28,924 nucleotides of DNA from UBA668 sp043740085. GTDB taxonomy: Bacteria; Actinomycetota; Acidimicrobiia; Acidimicrobiales; Ilumatobacteraceae. Below are positions 7,637-15,480 of this stretch, in pieces. Location of the stretch: contig JAYUCY010000009.1 of NCBI GenBank assembly GCA_043740085.1, forward strand, positions 1-28,924. The letters are read 5' to 3'. A program made the translations under genes and the position numbers. The notes under the pieces were generated by a model that made no database searches, was not told the DNA's origin, and saw only the letters and a list, made by a program, of their open reading frames with translations. The number at the start of each line of letters is the position of its first letter. The stretch's first letter is position 1.

Positions 7637-9844
7637 CTAGGCGAGGTCGAAACGGTCGGCGTCCATGACTTTGTTCCACGCAGCGACAAAGTCGGTGACG
7701 AACTTCTGCTGTGCGTCCGACGAGCCGTACACCTCAGCGATTGCCCGCAGCTGCGAGTTCGAGCCGAAGACCAGATCATGGCGGGTACCGGTCCACTTCA
7801 CCGCGCCGCTGGCGCGATCGCGGCCCTCGAACACGTCGGCCGACCCGGAAGTTGGCTTCCATTCGGTGGCGATATCGAGCAGGTTGACGAAGAAGTCGTT
7901 GCTGAGCGTGCCGACATGGCTGGTGAGCACACCGTGTGCCGACCCCCCAGTGTTGGCGCCGAGCACCCGCAAACCGCCGACGAGCACGGCCATCTCCGGG
8001 GCGCTGAGGCCTAGCAGCTGCGCACGATCAACGAGCAGCGCCTCGGCGGGCAGGGTGTGGCCCTTGCCGAGGTAGTTGCGGAACCCGTCGGAGCTGGGCT
8101 CGAGTACTGCGAACGAGTCGATGTCGGTCTGGTCTTGGGATGCGTCAGTGCGACCTGCAGCAACCGGAACCGTGATGGTGTGGCCGGCAGCCTTGGCCGC
8201 GGCCTCGATGGCTGCGGCACCGCCGATGACAATCAAGTCCGCCATCGACACGCTGGTACCGGAGGAACCGCGAACGCCCTCCAGCACGCCAAGGACTCGT
8301 CGCAGTTCAGCGGGGTTGTTGACCTCCCACTCGACCTGCGGCGACAGACGCACGCGGCCACCGTTGGCACCGCCACGCTTGTCGCTGCCGCGGAAGGTGG
8401 AGGCCGAAGCCCATGCTGTCGCCACCAAGTCCGAGACGCTGAGGCCCGAGGCGAGTACAGCAGCCTTGAGCGCAGCAACGTCGGTGTCAGTGATGGCGCC
8501 GGTCGTCGCCGGGATCGGATCCTGCCAGATCAGTTCTTCGGTGGGAACTTCCGGGCCGAGGTAGCGCGACACGGGGCCCATGTCGCGGTGGGTCAGCTTG
8601 TACCACGCACGAGCGAATGCATCGGCGAACGCCGCCTGGTCTTCGTGGAAGCGCCGCGAGATGGGCTCGTAAATCGGGTCCATGCGCAGTGCCATGTCGG
8701 CGGTGGTCATCATCGGAGCGTGGCTGCGAGCCGGGTCGTGCGCGTCGGGCACGGTGCCCTTCGCCTCCGGGTTCGATGGCGTCCACTGCTGGGTGCCGGC
8801 AGGGCTGTGGGTCAGCTCCCACTCGAAGCCGAACAGGGTGTCGAAGTACGTGTTGTCCCACGTGATCGGGGTACGGGTCCAGGCGCCTTCGATGCCGCTC
8901 GTGGTGGTGTCGACGCCCTTGCCGGTACCGAGCGCGTTGATCCAGCCGTGGCCCATCTGCTCGATGGGTGCACCCTCGGGCTCGGGCCCAACGAGCGCCG
9001 GGTCGCCGGCGCCGTGACACTTACCGAACGTGTGGCCACCGGCAACGAGGGCAACGGTCTCTTCGTCGTCCATGGCCATACGGGCGAAGGTCTCGCGAAT
9101 GTCGCGGGCGGAGCCGATCGGGTCGGCGACGCCGTTGGGGCCTTCCGGGTTTACATAGATAAGGCCCATCTGGACATTGCCGAGCGGGTTCATCAGTACT
9201 CGGTCGCCGGTGTAGCGCTCGTCGCCCAGCCAGGTGGTCTCCGGGCCCCAGTAGATGTCCTCTTCGGGCTCGAACACATCTACGCGACCACCGGCGAAAC
9301 CGAAGGTCTTGAAGCCCATCGTCTCCAGCGCGACGTTGCCGGCGAGCACCATCAGGTCGGCCCACGACAGCTTGCGGCCGTACTTCTGCTTGATCGGCAG
9401 CAGCAGTGTGCGTGCCTTGTCGAGGTTGCCGTTGTCGGGCCAGCTGTTCAGCGGCGCAAAGCGCTGCGTGCCACTGGAGGCGCCACCGCGACCGTCCTGG
9501 ATGCGGTAGGTGCCGGCGCTGTGCCACGCCATACGAATGAAGAACGGGCCGTAGTGGCCATAGTCGGCCGGCCACCACTCTTGGGAGTCGGTCATCAGGG
9601 TGGCCAGGTCTGCCTTGACGGCGGCCAGATCGAGCGTCTTGAACTCGGCAGCGTAGTCAAAGTCGGCGCCCAGCGGGTTGCCGGCGGGCGTGTTCTGGTG
9701 AAGCATTTTGAGGCTCAGCTGGTTCGGCCACCAGTGCTGATTGGCGGTGGCGCCAACGGCCGTGTGCGCCGAGTTCGGGCCGGCCATGACCGGGCACACT
9801 GCCGGGTTGTCGTTGATCTCGAGTACGTTGCCTTGGTCAGTCAT
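7637..9844 (-). CDS. katG: Catalase-peroxidase KatG
   Basis: A bifunctional heme enzyme that breaks down hydrogen peroxide and has broad peroxidase activity. At 735 aa it is full length and carries both the active N-terminal and the degenerate C-terminal peroxidase domains. Distal residues Arg104, Trp107 and His108 lie in FFIRMAWHSAGTYR, with the same numbering as the mycobacterial enzyme. Trp107, Tyr230 (MGLIYVNPEGPNG) and Met256 (ETFARMAMDDEE) form the catalase cross-link. His271 (VAGGHTFGKCHG) is the proximal heme ligand. Ser316 in TTSGIEGAW corresponds to mycobacterial Ser315, the residue linked to isoniazid activation. AAGGAG lies six bases before the ATG and overlaps the furA stop, so the two are coupled and probably FurA-controlled. 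Confidence 0.98.
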   Translation of the reverse strand: MTDQGNVLEINDNPAVCPVMAGPNSAHTAVGATANQHWWPNQLSLKMLHQNTPAGNPLGADFDYAAEFKTLDLAAVKADLATLMTDSQEWWPADYGHYGPFFIRMAWHSAGTYRIQDGRGGASSGTQRFAPLNSWPDNGNLDKARTLLLPIKQKYGRKLSWADLMVLAGNVALETMGFKTFGFAGGRVDVFEPEEDIYWGPETTWLGDERYTGDRVLMNPLGNVQMGLIYVNPEGPNGVADPIGSARDIRETFARMAMDDEETVALVAGGHTFGKCHGAGDPALVGPEPEGAPIEQMGHGWINALGTGKGVDTTTSGIEGAWTRTPITWDNTYFDTLFGFEWELTHSPAGTQQWTPSNPEAKGTVPDAHDPARSHAPMMTTADMALRMDPIYEPISRRFHEDQAAFADAFARAWYKLTHRDMGPVSRYLGPEVPTEELIWQDPIPATTGAITDTDVAALKAAVLASGLSVSDLVATAWASASTFRGSDKRGGANGGRVRLSPQVEWEVNNPAELRRVLGVLEGVRGSSGTSVSMADLIVIGGAAAIEAAAKAAGHTITVPVAAGRTDASQDQTDIDSFAVLEPSSDGFRNYLGKGHTLPAEALLVDRAQLLGLSAPEMAVLVGGLRVLGANTGGSAHGVLTSHVGTLSNDFFVNLLDIATEWKPTSGSADVFEGRDRASGAVKWTGTRHDLVFGSNSQLRAIAEVYGSSDAQQKFVTDFVAAWNKVMDADRFDLA

Positions 9845-9853
9845 TACTGCTCC

Positions 9854-10345
9854 TTAGTGAAGAGATGTTGGTGATGCGGATTCGGGTGAGACGGTGTCGT
9901 GAAGTGAGACGGTGTCGTGAAGTGAGACGGTGCGACAGGCGAGGCAGCGTCCCCAGTAGATGACTTCGGCTTCGTCGATCTCGAAGCCGTGATCGTCGTC
10001 GGCAATGAGGCACGGCACCGACCCGACAGCGCAGTCGATGTCGAACATGCTGGCACAGTTGCGACAGATCAAATGATGGTGGTTGTCGCCAACGCGGTCC
10101 TCGAACCGCGCCGCTGAGCCAGCGGGCTGAATGCGGCGGATGAGGTTCTTGTCGACGAGCACGCCGAGAGTGTCGTACACGGCCTGGCGCGAGATGGTGC
10201 CGATGACGGCGCGGACATCGTCGGTCAGATCGTCGGCGGTGGCGTGTGGGCGCTTCGACAGGGCGCGCAGGATGGCCAACCGCTGTGCAGTCACCTGCAC
10301 CCCATGTTGGCGGAGCAGTAGCTCCACGGTGTCGGTCGTACTCAT
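9854..10345 (-). CDS. furA: Fur-family peroxide/iron-responsive repressor FurA
   Basis: A metal-dependent repressor that typically controls its own gene and katG in actinobacteria. Seen (163 aa): a winged-helix domain (VTAQRLAILRAL, HATADDLTDDVRA, SRQAVYDTLGVLVDKNLIRR), the His cluster DNHHHLIC (about residues 86-93) and two CxxC pairs (Cys93/Cys96 and Cys133/Cys136) for a structural zinc. I chose the ATG at 10345 over the one at 10357 because the family N-terminus begins there and the likely -10 box overlaps the upstream ATG. The C-terminal 25 residues are unusual: a TVSLHD unit is repeated because of an 18-bp tandem repeat in the DNA. This makes the protein somewhat longer than the usual 145-150 aa. 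It ends 9 bases before katG. Confidence 0.93.
   Translation of the reverse strand: MSTTDTVELLLRQHGVQVTAQRLAILRALSKRPHATADDLTDDVRAVIGTISRQAVYDTLGVLVDKNLIRRIQPAGSAARFEDRVGDNHHHLICRNCASMFDIDCAVGSVPCLIADDDHGFEIDEAEVIYWGRCLACRTVSLHDTVSLHDTVSPESASPTSLH
9886..9932. repeat. 18-bp tandem repeat in the 3' end of furA
   Basis: The unit at 9886-9903 is repeated exactly at 9904-9921, and its first 11 bases again at 9922-9932. Because 18 is a multiple of 3 it lengthens FurA in frame by a six-residue unit, giving TVSLHD-TVSLHD-TVS at the C-terminus. Confidence 0.9.
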
Positions 10346-10355
10346 CACGTGAGCC

Positions 10356-10384
10356 ATTCAATCATCGATTCTGGACTCCGTCAA
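10356..10384 (-). promoter_or_regulatory. Likely promoter of furA-katG
   Basis: On the minus strand TTGACG (10379-10384) is followed after 17 bases by TTGAAT (10356-10361), a plausible sigma-70 type promoter. Transcription would begin near 10349, only a few bases before the ATG at 10345, so the mRNA would be almost leaderless. The AT-rich stretch just upstream (10385-10412) is a candidate place for FurA to bind, but no clear consensus was confirmed. Confidence 0.5.
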
Positions 10385-10518
10385 CTATTAGATCTATTCC
10401 GGATCAGATCCAATGGAGGGTTTCGGTGACCTGGGGCGCGGCTGGAACCCTCCATCAGCCTTGGGTGTTGCATCGCTTCGACTCTCCCCTGTCGCCGCTG
10501 TGGTGCCAGGCTTCGATC

Positions 10519-11394
10519 ATGACAACGCGCCTGAGTGGAACCGGTATCTGGAGCGGCGCCCTGCGCTACGGTGATCTTGCAACCGCCGCGACCATGTCCA
10601 CCGAGCTGGAGCGCCTCGGTTACTCGGCGTTGTGGCTGCCAGACATTGGCGGTGATCTGTTTGGTGCGCTCGCCAACGTGCTCGGCGCAACGTCAACGAC
10701 GACCGTGGCCACCGGCATCTTGAACGTCTGGATGCGGACCCCCGAGGAGACCGCGGCGCAGCATGTTGCCTTGACGGCGGCTCACGGCGACCGCTTTCTT
10801 TGTGGCATCGGCATCAGCCACCGCCCCTTCGTCGATATGGTCAACGCGCCGGGTACGTACCAGAACCCGGTTGCAACCATGGCGGAGTTCCTCGACGGAC
10901 TGGACGCAGCCGAGGTGCCGTTGGCGTCGAATGACCGCCTGCTTGCGGCATTGGGGCCAAAGATGCTGGAGCTCGCACGCGCTCGCACCGCTGGCACCCA
11001 TCCATACCTCGTCACTCCGGAGCTGACCGCGAAGGCGCGTGCAGGTATTGGCCCCGACGGCCTGGTCGCTAGCGAGCAAGGCGTGGTGTTGGACACCAGC
11101 CCGACGTCTGCCCGAGCGACGGCACGGCTGCACCTCAAGACATACCTCGGGCTGCCGAACTACTCGAACAACTGGAAGCGTCAAGGCTTCACGGACGAGG
11201 ATCTGGCCGACGGTGGCAGCGACCGTTTGGTTGACGCACTGGTGGTGTGGGGCGACGAGACGACGATTGCTGCTCGCGTGCAGGAGCATCGCGACGCGGG
11301 CGCCGACCATGTCTGCATCCAGGCCTTGACCGACAACCCCGCCGCGTTCCCCATCGAACAGTGGCGGGCCTTGGCGCCGGCACTCATCAGCTGA
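10519..11394 (+). CDS. LLM-class F420-dependent oxidoreductase
   Basis: A luciferase-like (beta/alpha)8-barrel oxidoreductase that probably uses coenzyme F420; the substrate is unknown. Seen (291 aa): SGALRYGDLATAATMSTELE then LERLGYSALWLPDIGGD, the typical early barrel strands. TVATGILNVWMRTPEETAAQ follows, then FLCGIGISH, ALGPKMLELARARTAGTHPY and YLGLPNYSNNWKRQGF. This pattern is that of the short actinobacterial LLM subfamily TIGR03620. The ATG at 10519 starts right at the conserved region. The open frame reaches back to 10246 but overlaps furA, and that stretch has no homology. It is divergent from furA and monocistronic, and ends before a palindromic gap. Confidence 0.87.
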   Translation: MTTRLSGTGIWSGALRYGDLATAATMSTELERLGYSALWLPDIGGDLFGALANVLGATSTTTVATGILNVWMRTPEETAAQHVALTAAHGDRFLCGIGISHRPFVDMVNAPGTYQNPVATMAEFLDGLDAAEVPLASNDRLLAALGPKMLELARARTAGTHPYLVTPELTAKARAGIGPDGLVASEQGVVLDTSPTSARATARLHLKTYLGLPNYSNNWKRQGFTDEDLADGGSDRLVDALVVWGDETTIAARVQEHRDAGADHVCIQALTDNPAAFPIEQWRALAPALIS

Positions 11395-11450
11395 TCAGCT
11401 GCCGTCGTCGGAGCGGAGGAGATGCCTCCGCTGTCTGCCCTGCCCAGAAG

Positions 11451-11529
11451 TGGCACAGTTCTCCGCCCAAGGGCGGGTAACCCTGCCAGTTCCGCACGCT
11501 CGCCCGCCCATGGGCGGAGAACCGTGCCA
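11451..11529. terminator. Palindromic double hairpin between convergent genes
   Basis: An 18-base arm at 11451-11468 (TGGCAC...CCGCCC) pairs with 11512-11529 with one mismatch, and GGGCGGG (11471-11477) pairs with CCCGCCC (11503-11509). Alternatively, two adjacent hairpins form around CCGCCC-AA-GGGCGG and CCGCCC-AT-GGGCGG. The element lies between the luciferase-like gene and the oppositely oriented TetR gene, so a two-way terminator is likely. Its modular structure also fits a dispersed intergenic repeat. Confidence 0.6.
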
Positions 11530-11581
11530 GAATGCGACGCCAGGTCCCCGTCGACGCTGGCAACCTCCGCGGCATGCTGAC

Positions 11582-11629
11582 TTGGCCGGTGACTCGGCCG
11601 GTGACTCGGCCAGCGGCTCGGCCGGCGGC
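11582..11629. repeat. 12-bp tandem repeat, four copies
   Basis: Four 12-base units of the form TCGGCCGGTGAC / TCGGCCGGCGGC (11582-11593, 11594-11605, 11606-11617, 11618-11629), with one to three differences between units. They lie in non-coding DNA before the end of the TetR gene. No function is evident. Confidence 0.8.
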
Positions 11630-11664
11630 TCGGAACCAGCCTCACTCCAGCCGGTCTGGTCCCA

Positions 11665-12273
11665 TTAGGGCTCGACGGTGGCGTGGGGGTGCGCCATCGA
11701 GCGCAGCAGTTGTTCGATGAAGCGCTGCCACGCCTCGCCGTTGGGGGCGTGCTGGCCGGCGCCGCGCTGGACGAGCAGACCGAGGTGCAGCGTCTGCATC
11801 AGATACACCAGTGAATCGAAGTCAGCATCGGGGCTTGCCGATCCGTCCACCGAGGCGCGCTCGATCAGCGGTGCGGCGATGGTCACCCGCCAGCGCTGAC
11901 GCATTTCTGCGATCGCGGCGGCCAACGTCGGCTCGCGGCGCGCAGCGATGAACGCCTCGAGATGCATTGCTTCCTGGTCGTCGAGCGGCTCGTCGGCGCG
12001 GCTGCACTCGGCAAGCATTTCCGCAACAGGTTGCTCACTAAATCGGCTGGCCAGCGAGTTCTGTTCGACTTCGGTCAAGACGGCCGCCAGCAGCAACTCG
12101 TCCTTCGACGCGAACCGACCGTAGACGGCGCCGCTGGAGAGACCGGACTCGCGAACGATGTCCATGATCTTCGTACCGTCGTAGCCCTTGGACGCGAACA
12201 CGCGACCAGCCGCTGCAAGGAGCTGGTCGCGGAGCGGATCGCTTCCCGGTTGGGGGGCAGGCTCGCTGTTCAG
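11665..12273 (-). CDS. TetR-family transcriptional regulator
   Basis: A one-component repressor with an N-terminal DNA-binding domain: LLAAAGRVFASKGYDGTKI then DIVRESGLSSGAVYGRFASK, the classic TetR helix-turn-helix. Residues from about 70 to 200 form a helical ligand-binding domain I cannot place in a subfamily. It is the last gene of the ferredoxin, P450 operon and probably controls it, sensing the P450 substrate or product. The start is uncertain. No ATG, GTG or TTG is available upstream of the HTH in this frame. A CTG (12273-12271) overlaps the P450 stop as CTGA and would give 202 aa. Start by translational coupling at CTG is the best explanation; a sequencing or frame error near 12270 is the alternative. 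Confidence 0.82.
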   Translation of the reverse strand: MNSEPAPQPGSDPLRDQLLAAAGRVFASKGYDGTKIMDIVRESGLSSGAVYGRFASKDELLLAAVLTEVEQNSLASRFSEQPVAEMLAECSRADEPLDDQEAMHLEAFIAARREPTLAAAIAEMRQRWRVTIAAPLIERASVDGSASPDADFDSLVYLMQTLHLGLLVQRGAGQHAPNGEAWQRFIEQLLRSMAHPHATVEP

Positions 12274-13616
12274 GTGGCGACTTCGAGAATGCGAATGGGC
12301 AGCTCGCGCGGCCCGCGGATCTGACCGACGCTCCAGCGGGTATCGCCGGCCAGCTCGAAGCTGGGGAAGCGCTTGATGAACTCCTCGATGGCGACCTTCA
12401 GCTCTAGGCGTGCCAAGTTGGAACCGAGGCAGCGGTGGATACCAAGCCCGAATGCCGCGTGCCGGTTCTCTTCGCGGTCGACGATGAACTCGTCGGGGCC
12501 TTCGAACTTCAGGGGGTCGCGGTTGGCGGCGGGGAAGGGCAGCAACACCCAGTCGTCCTTCTTCATTGGACAGCCGTGGAAGTCGACATCCTTGGCGACC
12601 ATACGCGCCATGGTGACGGGTGCGTAGGCACGGAGGAACTCCTCCAGTGCGAACGTCATCACTTCCGGGTCGTCGAGCAGCCGCTGGTGGTCTTCGGGGT
12701 GCTGGGCCAGGTGCCACAGCGACGAGCCGATGGCCGACCACGTCGTGTCGATGCCCGCGATCAAGAGCAGGATGATCATCCCGCCGGCAATCTCGTCGGT
12801 GACGGGCGTGCCGTCGATTTCGACGTTCATCAGGTAGTTGGTGAGGTCGTCGCGCGGGTTGTCGCGGTGATCCTGGATCTGGGCGAAGATGTAGATGCCG
12901 AGGTCGTCCACGCCCTCGCTGGAGCCGGGCTCTTCGGCGATGCGTTCGAGCGCGTCGTGCACAAACGAACGGAAGAGTTCTTCGTCCCTTTCGGGGAAGC
13001 CGAGCATGCGACCGATGACGTTGACCGGAATGTTCTGTGCGTACTGCACCGCAGCGTCGATGATGGTCTCGCCGGGAGCGATCTTGCCGATCTCGTCGAG
13101 CAGCTTCTGGCACAGCAGCCTGATCTCGGGTTCCCACGGCTCGATCATCTTGGGAGCGAAGGCGGGCAGCAGCAAACGGCGGGCCATGTTGTGGAACGGC
13201 GGGTCGCTGGTGATCGGCGGGGCGCCACCGATGGGCGCGGGTAGCGACAGGTCGCCAGGGCGACCGACCGCCACCACAACAGCGCGACTGGTGAAGTTCT
13301 CGGTGTCGTAGGCGACTTCGTTCACCGTGTCGTGCGTGATGGGAATCCACATGCCGCCATAACGGTCCGAGTGGGCGACCGGGCAGCCGGTCTCGCGAAG
13401 TTCCTTCCACACCTCGGGGGCGTTGCGATTGTAGCCCGTGTCGGCGTGGTCGAAGTCGGTAGCGAAGTCGCTGACCGGGCCGTAGTCGTCGGCGTTGTAC
13501 GGCACACGCTGCCACACGTGGGTGCCCTCCGGGGTGTCTCCGAAGACTTGCGGCACGTAGCCGGTCTGTGGCGCCGGCTCAGTGGTGGTTGTTGCTGTAT
13601 CGATGATGTCAGTCAT
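12270..13616 (-). CDS. Cytochrome P450
   Basis: A soluble bacterial heme-thiolate monooxygenase (448 aa) that would hydroxylate a small organic substrate using electrons from the ferredoxin encoded just upstream. Seen: I-helix oxygen-binding motif AGIDTT (287-292); K-helix ExxR (EFLR, 326-329) followed by AYAPVTMAR; and the heme-binding loop FGLGIHRCLG with axial Cys396, then SNLARLEL. The heme loop and the N-terminal ITSDPPFHNMARRLLLPAF segment are of the type found in actinobacterial CYPs acting on hydrophobic compounds such as terpenoids, fatty acids or steroids. The exact CYP family cannot be given. The ATG lies one base after the ferredoxin stop (TGACATG). The last four bases overlap the probable TetR start. 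Confidence 0.95.
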   Translation of the reverse strand: MTDIIDTATTTTEPAPQTGYVPQVFGDTPEGTHVWQRVPYNADDYGPVSDFATDFDHADTGYNRNAPEVWKELRETGCPVAHSDRYGGMWIPITHDTVNEVAYDTENFTSRAVVVAVGRPGDLSLPAPIGGAPPITSDPPFHNMARRLLLPAFAPKMIEPWEPEIRLLCQKLLDEIGKIAPGETIIDAAVQYAQNIPVNVIGRMLGFPERDEELFRSFVHDALERIAEEPGSSEGVDDLGIYIFAQIQDHRDNPRDDLTNYLMNVEIDGTPVTDEIAGGMIILLLIAGIDTTWSAIGSSLWHLAQHPEDHQRLLDDPEVMTFALEEFLRAYAPVTMARMVAKDVDFHGCPMKKDDWVLLPFPAANRDPLKFEGPDEFIVDREENRHAAFGLGIHRCLGSNLARLELKVAIEEFIKRFPSFELAGDTRWSVGQIRGPRELPIRILEVAT

Positions 13617-13617
13617 G

Positions 13618-13818
13618 TCAGCCGTTCTCCGTGATCTTGATCGCGTATTCGGGGCAGTTGGCCGCTGCGAGACGTGCCTTGGCGTGAAGTTCGTCTGGTA
13701 CGTCACCCTCCACCAGGAGGACCGCCTGGCCGAAGTCGTCGACGTCGAACAGCTCTGGCGCCAACGCATAGCAGCGGTTGTGGCCCTGGCACTTCTCCGA
13801 ATCGAGGTGAACTCGCAT
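13618..13818 (-). CDS. 3Fe-4S ferredoxin, redox partner of the P450
   Basis: A 66-aa single-cluster ferredoxin. MRVHLDSEKCQGHNRC carries the first two cluster Cys (positions 10 and 16), and NCPEYAI supplies the third with its conserved Pro. The middle Cys of a 4Fe-4S motif is absent, its place being taken within QGHNR, so a 3Fe-4S cluster is expected. This is the usual arrangement for P450-linked actinobacterial ferredoxins. The start ATG at 13818 is chosen because the family begins with this MxVxxDxxxC pattern; the upstream ATG at 13860 would add 14 residues of no homology. It is the first gene of the ferredoxin-P450-TetR operon. The matching ferredoxin reductase is not in this window. Confidence 0.9.
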   Translation of the reverse strand: MRVHLDSEKCQGHNRCYALAPELFDVDDFGQAVLLVEGDVPDELHAKARLAAANCPEYAIKITENG

Positions 13819-13884
13819 GGCGGCGACTCTAAAGCGGAATACCGACCAATGGAAGGCCAAGAGGAAAGTATTTTCTCGGCCCGA

Positions 13885-14613
13885 TCAGAGCGCGTAGTTG
13901 CGCAGGAGCTGCAACGTCTGCGTGGCGAGCGGACCAGTGGCAAGAACATCGGAGTCATGCGGGGCAAGGCGCCGGGCACCGATACGGCAGAACTCCGAGG
14001 CCGTGCCGCAGACCTGCGTGGCGGCCGATGAGTCGCCGAACGTCCACGTGGTACCGCGTGGCGAGGTGAGTTCGACGAATACCGGCTGCGGGTCGATCCC
14101 TGCCAGTCGGAACGCATACGGGAGAGTGTTGTACCCGAGCCACGCGATGTGTCGCAGGCGGTCGGTGTCGGGGTAGTCAATGCCGAGCGGTACGGCGATG
14201 TCGAGTGCATGTGCCCAATGCTCGGCGATGCGAGTGGTCGCAAGCGTGGCTGGTTTGAGCGGTGCCGCCGCCCACCGGATCTTCCGCAAGGGGTCGGCGG
14301 CCCGAAGTGTGGCGACCGCGTGGCGGTGGGCAACCTTCCACCGCTCAAAGGTCGCCGACGGTTCGTCGCGCTCACGTTGCACCCACTGCTCGACCATGTC
14401 GTCGACCTTGTTGCCATCGTCACTCCACATGGCTTCGGTGGGGCTGCTCGCACTCAGCGGAATGGACTCCTCGGTCTGAGCGAGGTGCAACACGACGTCG
14501 GCGACGCTCCACCCAAGGGCGTCGGACGGCGACAGCCACTGAGCAGCGGTCAGTGACTCAAGCATCGATTCCAGCTGGGCCAACTCGCCCTCAAGGTCGT
14601 CGAAGATGTCCAC
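13885..14613 (-). CDS. DinB/MDMPI superfamily protein (TIGR03084-like)
   Basis: A 242-aa member of the mycothiol-dependent DinB-like superfamily. Seen: LEGELAQLESMLESLTAAQW, then LGWSVADVVLHLAQTEES with a likely metal-binding His, and RIAEHWAHALDIAVPLG, whose E-x-x-x-H completes the site. The C-terminal half contains LRHIAWLGYNTLPYAFRLAG and a small beta-rich domain. The overall layout recalls actinobacterial family TIGR03084, whose reaction is unknown. The GTG at 14613 matches the beginning of homology; upstream residues in the same frame are not conserved in character. It precedes the ferredoxin operon by 66 bp on the same strand, so read-through into that operon is possible. It is divergent from another DinB-domain gene 147 bp away. 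Confidence 0.83.
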   Translation of the reverse strand: MDIFDDLEGELAQLESMLESLTAAQWLSPSDALGWSVADVVLHLAQTEESIPLSASSPTEAMWSDDGNKVDDMVEQWVQRERDEPSATFERWKVAHRHAVATLRAADPLRKIRWAAAPLKPATLATTRIAEHWAHALDIAVPLGIDYPDTDRLRHIAWLGYNTLPYAFRLAGIDPQPVFVELTSPRGTTWTFGDSSAATQVCGTASEFCRIGARRLAPHDSDVLATGPLATQTLQLLRNYAL

Positions 14614-14760
14614 CCGCCAATACTGGCAGGAGTGTCTGTGCGGCGATGTACAGTGCGCTACACAGCGCACGTGAAGTCGCCGTCCAGACCAGGGCGTCGT
14701 TCGAGGCGAGTCGCACGTGCGGCAGAATCTGCGTCGCCAGCAACGACGCCAGGAGATGCG

Positions 14761-15480
14761 ATGGCCGAGGAGTTCGAGGGCAAGGATTTCAGCGACGCAG
14801 TGTTCTGGGGCGTCGACCTGACGAACGCGACTTTGCGCGACGTCAACTTCACCGGGGCACGGATGAAGAACGTGTGGTTGGTCGATGTCGACATCGACGG
14901 CTTGGTCGACCGGCTCGTAGTGAACGGCGTTGACGTCACCGAGTTCGTGAACCAGCACGACTCGTGGTATCCGCTGCGCGGCATGCTGCGTCCGACCGAC
15001 ATCGCCGGAGTGAGCGCTGTGCTCGACGCGCTCGACGCTGAGTGGGCCGCCACGATCGAGCGCGCTGGCGCGCTCACCGACGCACAGCTGCACGAGTCGG
15101 TCGGTGGCGAATGGTCGTTCGTCGAGACACAGCAGCATCTCGTGTTCGGCGTTGACAAGTGGTTCACCGCACCACTGCTCGGTGAGGCCACGTTCCACGC
15201 GATTGGGTTGCCGAACACCGGCTCGCGCGACTTCGGCTGGCGCGGCCTCGACCTCGACGCCCGACCGAGCCTTGACCAAGTGCTCGCCGTGCGCAACGAG
15301 CAATCCGCGCAGCTCAGGGCCTTCGTCGACGGCTTATCGGTGGACGAGTTCACACGTGAGGCCGACGTCCTCGAGAACGGCACCGTCCCGCTCATCGAAT
15401 GCCTCTACACAGTATTCGAGGAGTCCTTCGAGCACCACCGTTACGCGCTGCGGGACCTGAGAAAAGCAGAGCTGATTTGA
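14761..15480 (+). CDS. DinB-domain protein with N-terminal pentapeptide-like repeats
   Basis: The 239-aa product has two parts. Residues 1-55 show pentapeptide-like repetition (DFSDAVFWGVDLTNATLRD, VNFTGARMKNV, DVDIDG), predicted to form a short right-handed beta-helix. Residues 75-235 form a DinB-like four-helix domain: VLDALDAEWAATIERAGALT, EWSFVETQQHLVFGVDKW with the metal His, and a C-terminal FEESFEHHRYALRDL giving the final His ligand. Such fusions are widespread in actinobacteria but their reaction is unknown. AGGAG at about 14750-14754 precedes the ATG at 14761 and fixes the start, although the frame extends to 14632. It is divergent from the TIGR03084-like gene. A B12-domain remnant follows immediately, overlapping its stop region in another frame. 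Confidence 0.85.
   Translation: MAEEFEGKDFSDAVFWGVDLTNATLRDVNFTGARMKNVWLVDVDIDGLVDRLVVNGVDVTEFVNQHDSWYPLRGMLRPTDIAGVSAVLDALDAEWAATIERAGALTDAQLHESVGGEWSFVETQQHLVFGVDKWFTAPLLGEATFHAIGLPNTGSRDFGWRGLDLDARPSLDQVLAVRNEQSAQLRAFVDGLSVDEFTREADVLENGTVPLIECLYTVFEESFEHHRYALRDLRKAELI

Noticed and set aside
8057..9874. 605-codon open frame on the plus strand opposite katG
   Set aside because: It is antisense to a fully conserved KatG and its protein has no recognisable domain; long antisense frames are common opposite high-GC genes.
9886..9932. Short repeats considered as a CRISPR array
   Set aside because: They are contiguous 18-bp tandem units without spacers and lie inside furA.
12279..13515. Upstream two thirds of a 616-codon minus-strand frame covering the P450
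   Set aside because: Only its last 202 codons (TetR) are real. The rest is an Arg/His/Pro-rich shadow of the P450 in another frame.
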